Below are positions 48,116 to 55,287 of a stretch of DNA of 62,045 nucleotides, in pieces. This stretch comes from Clostridium tyrobutyricum DSM 2637 = ATCC 25755 = JCM 11008 (GTDB lineage Bacteria; Bacillota; Clostridia; Clostridiales; Clostridiaceae), in the NCBI RefSeq assembly GCF_000359585.1, contig NZ_APMH01000024.1, forward strand, positions 1-62,045, read 5' to 3'. Position 1 is the stretch's first letter. The number at the start of each line of letters is the position of its first letter. The position numbers and the translations under genes were made by a program. Under the pieces are notes generated by a model, which saw nothing but the letters and a program-made list of their open reading frames with translations, searched no databases and had not been told where the DNA came from.

Positions 48116-49324
48116 ATGATAATTAATTGTGGAAATATAAAAACTTTGAATTATGCAAATAAATTAAAATTGGTGGCGGGAAAGAATGGATTGGATAGGG
48201 TAATAAAGTGGGTGCATTTTATGGAGAATCCCGAATATATAGATTGGTTAAAAGGAGGAGAATTAATTCTCATAACAGGAGTCCTTATGGATATGGACCA
48301 AGATATGAATACACTTTTAAAGCTTATTACAGATTTAAATTTTAAAAATGCATCTGGGCTTGTAATAAATATAGGACCTTATATTGATAAGACTCCTTTA
48401 GAAGCTATTAAACTTGCAGATTCTTTGGATTTTCCTATATTTGAGCTTCCTTTTGAATTAAGATTAATTGATATAAGTCAGAGTATATGTAAGGCAATTT
48501 TCCTGAATAGAATAGAGCAGGAATCAATGAACAGTTTTATGAAAAATATATTATCCGGTGATCTAGAATGTAATGAAGAAACTGTAAATAGGGCTATGTT
48601 CTATGGATATAATTCGAGTAAGCGGTATTGTTCATTTGTAGTGAGTGTAAATAATTTCACAAAGTTTGCTATGAATAATGGTATATGGGACGAAGAAATT
48701 GTATTTAGAACTGTGCAGCAAATCAATCAGGTCATAGTAAATATTATGAACAGATATAATGAAAATACGATTCGTATATCTGAAAACAATATTATTATTA
48801 TTATGATACCTGTGGAGCAGGAAATAGAAAAGAAAATGAATAATATTGCAGAAGAAATAATAAAAAATATACATTCTAGGATAAAAGGACTAAAAATAAG
48901 CATTGGTATTGGAACTTACTGCAGTGAATTAGGAAAGTTTAAAGAAAGTATTGATAATGCTAAAAAGGCATTGAAAATTTTGAAAGTTACAAAAGATAAA
49001 AGTTATATATGCAATTATAATGATATTGGTGTATATAGATTATTGTTTGAAATAGACAACATGCAGGAAATGAAAAAATTTTATTATGAGGTACTTGGAA
49101 AACTAGTTGAATATGATAAGAAAAATACTACAAAGTTGGTAAGGACCTTAAACGAATATATTAAGCAAAATTGTAATTTGATTAAAACTGCAAATGTACT
49201 TTTTATTCATAAGAATACATTAAAATATAGAATTAAAAGAATAGAGGAGATATTGGACTGTGATCTCAAAGATATGGAGAATTTATTAAACTTTAGTATT
49301 GCTTTTAAAATTAAAAACTTATAA
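48116..49324 (+). CDS. PucR-family transcriptional regulator
   Basis: 402 aa. The N-terminal PucR domain (about 5-125) includes VHFMENPEYIDWLKGGELILITG; a middle GGDEF-like regulatory stretch (about 240-300, ISIGIGTYCSELGKFKESIDNA) and a C-terminal helix-turn-helix (NLIKTANVLFIHKNTLKYRIKRIEE) follow. PucR proteins respond to nitrogen compounds such as purine breakdown products or amines. It sits between the importer operon and the aminotransferase gene, both of which carry the same duplicated promoter region, so it is the likely regulator of both. Confidence 0.88.
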   Translation: MIINCGNIKTLNYANKLKLVAGKNGLDRVIKWVHFMENPEYIDWLKGGELILITGVLMDMDQDMNTLLKLITDLNFKNASGLVINIGPYIDKTPLEAIKLADSLDFPIFELPFELRLIDISQSICKAIFLNRIEQESMNSFMKNILSGDLECNEETVNRAMFYGYNSSKRYCSFVVSVNNFTKFAMNNGIWDEEIVFRTVQQINQVIVNIMNRYNENTIRISENNIIIIMIPVEQEIEKKMNNIAEEIIKNIHSRIKGLKISIGIGTYCSELGKFKESIDNAKKALKILKVTKDKSYICNYNDIGVYRLLFEIDNMQEMKKFYYEVLGKLVEYDKKNTTKLVRTLNEYIKQNCNLIKTANVLFIHKNTLKYRIKRIEEILDCDLKDMENLLNFSIAFKIKNL

Positions 49325-49326
49325 TG

Positions 49327-49435
49327 TGTACTTAAAATACAAATAAGAGTGCTTATAATTGTATCTTTTACATATACAAATATTATTGATAATATGATAA
49401 ATTATATATAAATTAGTTGATAAATTAATAAATTA
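49327..49435 (+). promoter_or_regulatory. Duplicated promoter region, copy B (before the aminotransferase)
   Basis: Matches 43823-43931 over about 109 bp with one gap. TATAAT is at 49354-49359; the near-palindrome ATATTATTGATAATAT is at 49380-49395; TTACAT/TATGAT (49368-49398) again have a 19-bp spacer. The rest of the gap to 49521 is AT-rich without a gene. Confidence 0.6.
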
Positions 49436-49521
49436 TTAATTAATTTAATGAAATTAATTTAATTATTATTGCTATTCATTATGAAATAATTATTATAAAT
49501 ATAATATTTGGAGGGATTGAT

Positions 49522-50901
49522 ATGATTAAAGAAAATAGTGCTAAGATTGTAACTGAAATTCCTGGACCTAAATCAAAAGAGCTTATTTCAAAACGACAAA
49601 AATATGTAGCTAAGGGAGTTGGATGTTCTGCACCTATATTTGTAGATGAGGCTAAAGGTGCTCTTATAAAAGATATAGATGGAAATGTATTTGTTGATTT
49701 TGCAGGAGCTATAGGAGTGCAAAATATTGGACATAGAGATGATGGAGTTGTAGAAGCTGTAAAGGCTCAACTTGATAAATATATTCATCCAAGTTTTCAT
49801 GTGAATATGTATGAACCTTATATTAATTTGGCAGAAAAACTTGTGGAAGTTACACCTGGAGATTATGCTAAAAAAGCCATGTTTGCTAATAGTGGAGCTG
49901 AAGCAGTTGAAAATGCAATCAAAATAGCAAGAGCATATACAAAAAAAGCTGGAGTTATTTCGCTTCAAGGTTCTTTTCATGGTAGGACTAACATGACTAT
50001 GTCAATAACAAGTAAATATAAACCTTATAAAAATGGCTTTGGCCCATTTTCAACAGAAACATATAAAACGGATGCAGCATATTGTTACAGATGTCCACTT
50101 GGATGTAAATATCCTGAATGTGGAATTGCATGCGCTGAAAAACTCAGAACAATGCTAAAGACGGTAATATCAAGTGATATGATAGCTTGTTTAATAGCAG
50201 AACCAGTACAGGGAGAAGGGGGGTTTGTAGTACCTCCAAAAGAGTATTTTAAAATACTTCAGGAAATATGTAATGAAAATGGTATAGTGTTTATTATAGA
50301 TGAAGTACAAGCAGGTTTTGCTAGAACGGGTAAATTATTTGCTCATGAACATTTTGACGTAGAGGCAGATATCGTAACAATGTCCAAGTCTATTGCAAAT
50401 GGAATTCCATTGAGTGCAGTTGTAGGAAAAGCTGAAATTATGGATGCAGCCTGTGTAGGAGGCATTGGAGGAACTTATGGAGGAAGTCCACTTGGATGTG
50501 TAGCAGCACTTAAAGTTATAGAAAAAATAAAAAATGATAAGCTTTGTGATAAATCTAGGAAAATGGGAGAATATATAATTAAAAGGCTTAATGCCATGAA
50601 AGAAAAGTATGATGTAATAGGAGATGTAAGAGGACTTGGTTCAATGATTGGCCTGGAATTTGTAAAAGATAGAGTTACAAAGGAACCTTATGGAGAACTT
50701 GTAAAGCAAATTACAGAATATTGTTTTAAACATGGAGTAATATTCTTAAATGCAGGATTATTTGGAAATGTAGTTAGATTCTTACCACCACTTGTAATTA
50801 CAAAAGAACAGCTGGATTATGGATTGAATGTATTAGATAAAGCCATTGACATATCATTATGTAAACAGAATTCTCCAGTAAAGAAGAAAATTGTTTTTTA
50901 A
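49522..50901 (+). CDS. Class III aminotransferase (4-aminobutyrate/putrescine type)
   Basis: 459 aa, PLP-dependent. Visible are the small-domain start GVGCSAPIFVDEAKGALIKDIDGN, the PLP-phosphate region FANSGAEAVENAIKIAR, IIDEVQAGFARTG (Asp contacting the pyridine N) and the Schiff-base Lys in MSKSIANGIP. A cysteine-rich insertion, CYRCPLGCKYPECGIAC (about 195-211), is seen in gabT-like enzymes of anaerobes. The enzyme would transfer the omega-amino group of GABA, putrescine or similar amines, fitting the importer upstream. GGAGGG precedes ATG 49522. Confidence 0.85.
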   Translation: MIKENSAKIVTEIPGPKSKELISKRQKYVAKGVGCSAPIFVDEAKGALIKDIDGNVFVDFAGAIGVQNIGHRDDGVVEAVKAQLDKYIHPSFHVNMYEPYINLAEKLVEVTPGDYAKKAMFANSGAEAVENAIKIARAYTKKAGVISLQGSFHGRTNMTMSITSKYKPYKNGFGPFSTETYKTDAAYCYRCPLGCKYPECGIACAEKLRTMLKTVISSDMIACLIAEPVQGEGGFVVPPKEYFKILQEICNENGIVFIIDEVQAGFARTGKLFAHEHFDVEADIVTMSKSIANGIPLSAVVGKAEIMDAACVGGIGGTYGGSPLGCVAALKVIEKIKNDKLCDKSRKMGEYIIKRLNAMKEKYDVIGDVRGLGSMIGLEFVKDRVTKEPYGELVKQITEYCFKHGVIFLNAGLFGNVVRFLPPLVITKEQLDYGLNVLDKAIDISLCKQNSPVKKKIVF

Positions 50902-50919
50902 ACGTAATTGATGTATAAT
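50891..50919 (+). promoter_or_regulatory. Promoter before the PAP2 phosphatase gene
   Basis: TTGTTT (50891-50896) and TATAAT (50914-50919) are 17 bp apart at the end of the aminotransferase gene. ATTTCCCTT (50918-50926) can pair with AAGGGAAAT (50946-50954), which contains the ribosome-binding site of the next gene. Confidence 0.55.
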
Positions 50920-50956
50920 TTCCCTTATAATTAAACATATAAATGAAGGGAAATAA

Positions 50957-51493
50957 TTGTATATGACATTTTTTATACATCAGTTTGATAATAGTATATT
51001 ACAATTCATACAGAATAATATGCATGGATATATTATGGACAAACTAATGATTTTGGTGACATCTCTTGGAGACATGGGTATTATATGGATAGCGATAGCT
51101 ATTCTATTAATAGCAAATAAAAAATATAGACATATAGGGTATATGACTGTAATGGCTATAATTTTAGGAGCTGTATTTGGAGAAGTTATATTAAAACACA
51201 TATTTCAAAGACCAAGACCATTTATTGCTGTACACACATTAAATGTGCTGATTTCAAAACCAACATCATCATCTTTCCCATCAGGACATACCACGGCAGC
51301 TTTTGCAGCTGCAGGTATACTATCTGAATGTTTTAAAAAATATGGGGCGGCATTTTGGATACTAGCAGTTTTAATAGCCTTTTCAAGACTATATTTGTAT
51401 ATGCATTATCCCACAGATGTGATGGGCGGTATAGCATTGGGATTGATATGCAGCAGATTGACTTTTTATATATTTAAAAGATATGAATATTAA
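50957..51493 (+). CDS. PAP2-family membrane phosphatase
   Basis: 178 aa with about five membrane helices. The three phosphatase motifs are KHIFQRPRP, SSFPSGHTTAAF and SRLYLYMHYPTDV, all with the catalytic residues. Such enzymes dephosphorylate undecaprenyl pyrophosphate or phosphatidic acid on the outer membrane face. TTG 50957 has ideal spacing from GAAGGG; ATG 50963 two codons later is the alternative. Which lipid it acts on cannot be told. Confidence 0.88.
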   Translation: MYMTFFIHQFDNSILQFIQNNMHGYIMDKLMILVTSLGDMGIIWIAIAILLIANKKYRHIGYMTVMAIILGAVFGEVILKHIFQRPRPFIAVHTLNVLISKPTSSSFPSGHTTAAFAAAGILSECFKKYGAAFWILAVLIAFSRLYLYMHYPTDVMGGIALGLICSRLTFYIFKRYEY

Positions 51494-51520
51494 TGTATTT
51501 TATGTTTTTTAGATGCTTAG

Positions 51521-51560
51521 AAACTATAAATATAGAACATATCTATATTTATAGTTTTAA
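51521..51560. terminator. Bidirectional terminator between convergent genes
   Basis: AAACTATAAATATAG (51521-51535) pairs with CTATATTTATAGTTT (51543-51557). T-rich ends on both strands suit the PAP2 gene and the minus-strand phosphatase gene. Confidence 0.8.
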
Positions 51561-51564
51561 CTAA

Positions 51565-52179
51565 TTATTTAAGCAAATGTGAAGTATCATTTATGGTAAG
51601 TATTACAGGATTTAAATTATCATCAAAAAGTATTTTTGACACAGATGTATTTAAAAGTATGATTTTATGATACATAGTGAGCTTCCAATCAAATAATCCA
51701 GTTAATCCCGCTTTTATAATACCACCATGAGCAACCATAGCAATTTTTTTGCCTCTATGTTCTTTTACAATGGATAATATAGCATTTTTAGCTCTAAAGC
51801 AAGCATTCTTGAGACTTAGTTCTCCACCGCATAAAGGTCCCTCTATATCGTCTGTTCTCCAAGCTTTATATTCTTCCTTATAGTTACGTAAAATTTCTTT
51901 TGTAGTTAATCCTTCCCATTTTCCATAGTTGATTTCGTGTAAATCATTTACTATTAAAGGTTTTTTCCCAGTTCCATTAGCTATTATTGAGGCAGTTTTT
52001 TTAGCACGTTTTAAAGGACTTGAGTATATATAATCAAAGTCTCCATTTAGTTTTTTACCCAAATATTCAGCTTGCTCTACTCCCTTTGATGCTAATTCTA
52101 TGTCTGAACACCCCTGAAATTTACCTAATTTATTCCATTTAGTTTCTCCATGCCTTATTAATAGTAATTCAGTCTCCAT
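51565..52179 (-). CDS. Histidine phosphatase (phosphoglycerate mutase-like)
   Basis: 204 aa. The catalytic loop LLIRHGETKWN (His near residue 10), YSSPLKRAKKTA, the Glu of INYGKWEGLT and VAHGGIIKA complete the fold. The family covers cofactor-dependent mutases, alpha-ribazole phosphatase and broad phosphatases. There are no cobalamin genes nearby to support CobC. It is transcribed toward the PAP2 gene. Confidence 0.88.
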   Translation of the reverse strand: METELLLIRHGETKWNKLGKFQGCSDIELASKGVEQAEYLGKKLNGDFDYIYSSPLKRAKKTASIIANGTGKKPLIVNDLHEINYGKWEGLTTKEILRNYKEEYKAWRTDDIEGPLCGGELSLKNACFRAKNAILSIVKEHRGKKIAMVAHGGIIKAGLTGLFDWKLTMYHKIILLNTSVSKILFDDNLNPVILTINDTSHLLK

Positions 52180-52311
52180 TAGCTATCTCCCATAATAATT
52201 TTTTATATAAACTAAAAATATTTATATATAAATATTAAAATATTTAACTTGTCAAGTCAATAAAATGTTATAGAAAAGTATATGTAAAAGATTATTGGAT
52301 AATTTTTTATA

Positions 52312-52340
52312 TTGAAAATTTAATTGAAATATGGTAAAGT
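52312..52340 (+). promoter_or_regulatory. Promoter of the SAM-I riboswitch operon 1
   Basis: TTGAAA (52312-52317) and TAAAGT (52335-52340) have a 17-bp spacer and place the start just before the riboswitch. The region 52180-52311 to its left is AT-rich and shows no gene. Confidence 0.55.
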
Positions 52341-52360
52341 TAAGATAACTAAATACGGAA

Positions 52361-52470
52361 TTCTTATCAAGAGAGGTAGAGGGATTGGCCCTATGATACC
52401 CGGCAACCTGAGTAAGTTTATTCAACGGTGCTAATTCCAGCAGGTATATACCTGAAAGATGAGAGAGTAC
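52361..52470 (+). promoter_or_regulatory. SAM-I (S-box) riboswitch 1
   Basis: The core runs CTTATCAAGAGAGG, TAGAGGGA-TTGGCCC, TATGATACCCGGCAACC, GGTGCTAATTCCAGCAGG and GATGAGAG, all S-box landmarks. It is followed at once by an intrinsic terminator, so high S-adenosylmethionine should stop transcription before the sulfur-relay operon that starts near 52.64 kb. Confidence 0.97.
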
Positions 52471-52473
52471 AAT

Positions 52474-52516
52474 AAAAAAGCTTTCTTGTAATTTTAGTCA
52501 GGAAAGCTTTTTTGAA
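52474..52516 (+). terminator. Riboswitch-controlled terminator 1
   Basis: AAAAAAGCTTTC (52474-52485) pairs with GAAAGCTTTTTT (52502-52513). The right arm ends in the T-run. From 52517 to about 52636 there is an AT-rich leader without a further gene. Confidence 0.93.
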
Positions 52517-52636
52517 TTTTAGGTTACTTGATTTTTAGTTGTAATAAAATGATAGTTTGTAAATTACTTTATTAAGTTTTATTTTACAGTCTTTTTACCA
52601 TAATGGTTAAAAGTTTAGGGAAGGTGTGGTTGAAAA

Positions 52637-53797
52637 ATAAATGTCAATTGTAATTGTGACTTATTTAGCAGTCTGAGTACTGAAGGTAAAAGAATATTTA
52701 GTTTACTTCAAAAAAAAGGTTCTATGACAAAAAATGAAATTTCATTTGCAACAAAAATGAAATTGACATCCCTAAACCGTGTAATGAAACCTCTTGAGCA
52801 AAATAATATGGTAATTAAATATCTTATGGGGGATTCTACAGGAGGAAGACGACCTGTATTGTATAATATAAATCTATGTGCCTCATATATAATAGGATTG
52901 GATATATATAATAATTATGTAAAAATTGTATTTAGTAATTTAAAAATTGATATAGTATGTAAGGAAGTATTTAAAATAGAATATAAAGATAATCCTGATA
53001 AGATTACAAGAAAAATATTGGAAACTATAGACAAGATGGTTTTAAATCTAAGTTTTGATTATCTGAGTCTTATTGGTATAGGAATATCAGTTGTTGATGC
53101 TACTGATTTAAAAAATATATCTATAAAAAATATTCTGCAAAAAAAGTTGGATTGTCCAGTTATATTAGAAAACAGAGCAATTTCATCTGTTGTTTTGGAA
53201 TATTTTTATAAATTTAATTGTGCATTTAAAAATATAGGTTATTTTAACTGTGAGTCCAAAATTACAACTGGAATAATCTTATCAGGGAAAATTTTGAGAA
53301 CTTTTAATAGTGGACAAGACGCATTTGAAAATATGATTGTGGATATCAACGAGTGTTTACATAGCTCAAATGGATGTATTCAAACTTATTCATCTACCGA
53401 TGCTTTAGTAAAAAGATTTATTGCCAGAATAAGTAAAGGTGGCACTACAATTATAAATAAATCTTTAAGTAATATAGATTATAAAGATATATGTATTGCA
53501 GCTGAACAAAATGATGATCTTTCAATAAGTATAATAAAAGAAGCAGCAATAGCATTTGGAATAGGATTGATTAATTACATACAATTGCTGGACTTAAAAG
53601 TCGTAATATTAACTGGAGATTTACCCAAAAACTCCAAAATGTTTTATGATATATGTATTAAAATGGTGTCTGAAAAGTTACATTTGGATAAAGGTACAAA
53701 AGTTATTTTTAAAAAGAAAGAATATTTTGCAGAAGATACCGCAGCCATAGGTGCTGCTGCCGTAATAATGGAAAAATATTTAGATAACTATAATTAG
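52637..53797 (+). CDS. ROK-family transcriptional regulator, start codon uncertain
   Basis: The first ATG in frame is 52724 (357 aa), but the open frame extends up to 52634 and the winged-helix pattern GKRIFSLLQKKGSMTKNEIS starts before it, so ATG 52724 would cut the DNA-binding domain. GGAAGGTG (52619-52626) points to initiation around 52637, where the codon is ATA; a CTG lies at 52673. The C-terminal part (about 280 aa) has the ROK fold with SIKEAAIAFGIGLINYIQ, but the sugar-kinase zinc-cysteine cluster is not clear. Located first after the SAM-I switch, it probably controls the sulfur genes. Confidence 0.7.
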   Translation: MNVNCNCDLFSSLSTEGKRIFSLLQKKGSMTKNEISFATKMKLTSLNRVMKPLEQNNMVIKYLMGDSTGGRRPVLYNINLCASYIIGLDIYNNYVKIVFSNLKIDIVCKEVFKIEYKDNPDKITRKILETIDKMVLNLSFDYLSLIGIGISVVDATDLKNISIKNILQKKLDCPVILENRAISSVVLEYFYKFNCAFKNIGYFNCESKITTGIILSGKILRTFNSGQDAFENMIVDINECLHSSNGCIQTYSSTDALVKRFIARISKGGTTIINKSLSNIDYKDICIAAEQNDDLSISIIKEAAIAFGIGLINYIQLLDLKVVILTGDLPKNSKMFYDICIKMVSEKLHLDKGTKVIFKKKEYFAEDTAAIGAAAVIMEKYLDNYN

Positions 53798-53807
53798 GAG
53801 GAAAATT

Positions 53808-54023
53808 ATGAATATAAAAGTAAATGGAGAAGACAAAGATATAAAGGATGGAGTAACAATAACTGAAATTTTGAAAATTGAAAATGTAGAGATGCCAGAT
53901 ATGGTTTCAGTTCAATTAAATGATGAATTTGTAGACAGAGATAAATTTTCTGATACTGCATTAAAAGAAAATGATAAGATAGATTTCTTGTATTTTATGG
54001 GAGGTGGAACTTTTGGACTTTAA
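53808..54023 (+). CDS. ThiS/HcyS-like sulfur-carrier protein with C-terminal extension
   Basis: 71 aa, ubiquitin-like (MNIKVNGEDKDIKDGVTITEIL; later VQLNDEFV and DKIDFLYFMGGG). ThiS and MoaD proteins end in Gly-Gly, the site of thiocarboxylate formation. Here GGG (65-67) is followed by four more residues, TFGL, so the protein must be trimmed first; a JAMM protease is encoded two genes on. TAGGAGG precedes ATG 53808. Not thiamine-linked by context; a methionine/cysteine role is inferred. Confidence 0.88.
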   Translation: MNIKVNGEDKDIKDGVTITEILKIENVEMPDMVSVQLNDEFVDRDKFSDTALKENDKIDFLYFMGGGTFGL

Positions 54024-54843
54024 TGAAGAACAAATAGAAAGATATTCAAGACATATAATATTATCCGAAGTTGGAGTAGAAGGACAGGAAAAACTTTTGA
54101 ATTCCAAGATTCTCGTAATTGGTACTGGTGGATTGGGTGCTCCTGCTGCTATGTATCTGGCTGCTGCCGGTGTAGGAACTATAGGGCTTGTAGATGGAGA
54201 TGTAGTTGATCTTTCTAATCTACAAAGACAGATAATACATCAGACAAAAGATGTAAACAAACCTAAAGTTAAATCAGGAAAAGAAACAATAAATGAATTG
54301 AATCCAGATGTAAATGTAATTACCTACAATGAAATTGCAGATTCTACGAATATAATGGATATTATAAAGGATAAAGATTATGATTTTATAATAGATGGAA
54401 CAGATAATTTTCCAGCAAAATTTCTTATAAATGATGCTTGTGTTCTTGCCAAAAAACCATTCTCACATGGAGGAATAATAAGATTTCAGGGACAGTTAAC
54501 TACATATATACCTGACAATGGAACACCTTGTTATAGATGTATATTTCAATCACCACCACCAGCTGGTGTTGTGCCAACTTGTAGAGAGGCAGGTGTCTTA
54601 GGTGTAATGGGAGGAGTAATAGGATCTCTTCAGGCTACAGAAGCACTCAAATACATTCTAGGCCTTGGAGACAGTTTGGCAGGATATCTTTTAACTTATA
54701 ATGCATTGACTATGCAGTTTAGAAAGATAAAGGTTTCTAAAAATAAAAAATGCGGTATATGCGGTGAACATCCTACTATAACAAATCTTATAGATTATGA
54801 ACAAGCTGCTTGTGATCTGAAAACAGGAAATTTAAAAGGGTGA
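54013..54843 (+). CDS. ThiF/MoeB/HesA-type activating enzyme of the sulfur carrier
   Basis: 276 aa. TTG 54013 is chosen because GGGAGGTGG (53999-54007) sits eight bases upstream and the protein then starts MDFNEEQIERYSRHIILSEVG; GTG 54004 lies inside that site. The ATP loop is GTGGLGAPAAMYLAAAG, with R-motif NLQRQIIH and DGTDNFPAKF. Zinc cysteines occur as CYRC and CGIC; an extra Cys in VPTCREAG may carry the acyl intermediate. It adenylates the carrier C-terminus. It overlaps the carrier gene by 11 bp. Confidence 0.92.
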   Translation: MDFNEEQIERYSRHIILSEVGVEGQEKLLNSKILVIGTGGLGAPAAMYLAAAGVGTIGLVDGDVVDLSNLQRQIIHQTKDVNKPKVKSGKETINELNPDVNVITYNEIADSTNIMDIIKDKDYDFIIDGTDNFPAKFLINDACVLAKKPFSHGGIIRFQGQLTTYIPDNGTPCYRCIFQSPPPAGVVPTCREAGVLGVMGGVIGSLQATEALKYILGLGDSLAGYLLTYNALTMQFRKIKVSKNKKCGICGEHPTITNLIDYEQAACDLKTGNLKG

Positions 54844-54849
54844 TATAAT

Positions 54850-55260
54850 ATGATTTATATAAATAGATTGAAATACGAGAAAATTGTGGATCAGGCAAGA
54901 AGAGAAATTCCTGATGAGTGTTGTGGATATCTAGGAGGCAAAAAATCTGGAGAGGATATTTTTATAAAAAAAGTATATCCTTTGACAAATATAGATCATA
55001 GTAATGAACATTTCTCTATGGATCCAAAAGAACAGTTCAATACTATAAAAACTATAAGAAATGAAGGACTTGTAATGATAGGAAATTATCATTCTCATCC
55101 AGAATCTCCTTCTAGACCATCTGAGGAGGACAAAAGGCTTGCTTTTGATCCAAGCATACTGTATGGAATACTATCACTTGAAAAGGAAGAACCTGTGTTT
55201 AACCTATTTAAAATAGACAGGGACAAAAATGTGGAAAAGCTTAAGTATGAAATTGTTTAA
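54850..55260 (+). CDS. JAMM/MPN metalloprotease, probable carrier-processing enzyme
   Basis: 136 aa. The JAMM zinc motif is complete: Glu23 in PDECCGYLGG, then NYHSHPESPSRPSEED with His81, His83, Ser91 and Asp94. Bacterial members (Mec+ of Mycobacterium, QbsD, HcyD) cut extra residues from or after the Gly-Gly of sulfur-carrier proteins. The tail TFGL of the carrier two genes upstream is the natural substrate here. It follows the activating enzyme by 6 bp. Confidence 0.92.
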   Translation: MIYINRLKYEKIVDQARREIPDECCGYLGGKKSGEDIFIKKVYPLTNIDHSNEHFSMDPKEQFNTIKTIRNEGLVMIGNYHSHPESPSRPSEEDKRLAFDPSILYGILSLEKEEPVFNLFKIDRDKNVEKLKYEIV

Positions 55261-55287
55261 GTAAATTGTTGGGAGTGATTGATATTT

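Noticed and set aside
53808-54843. Reading the ThiS-ThiF pair as thiamine biosynthesis genes
   Set aside because: No thiG, thiH, thiC or thiE is nearby, the carrier lacks a plain Gly-Gly end, and the riboswitch upstream is SAM-I rather than TPP.
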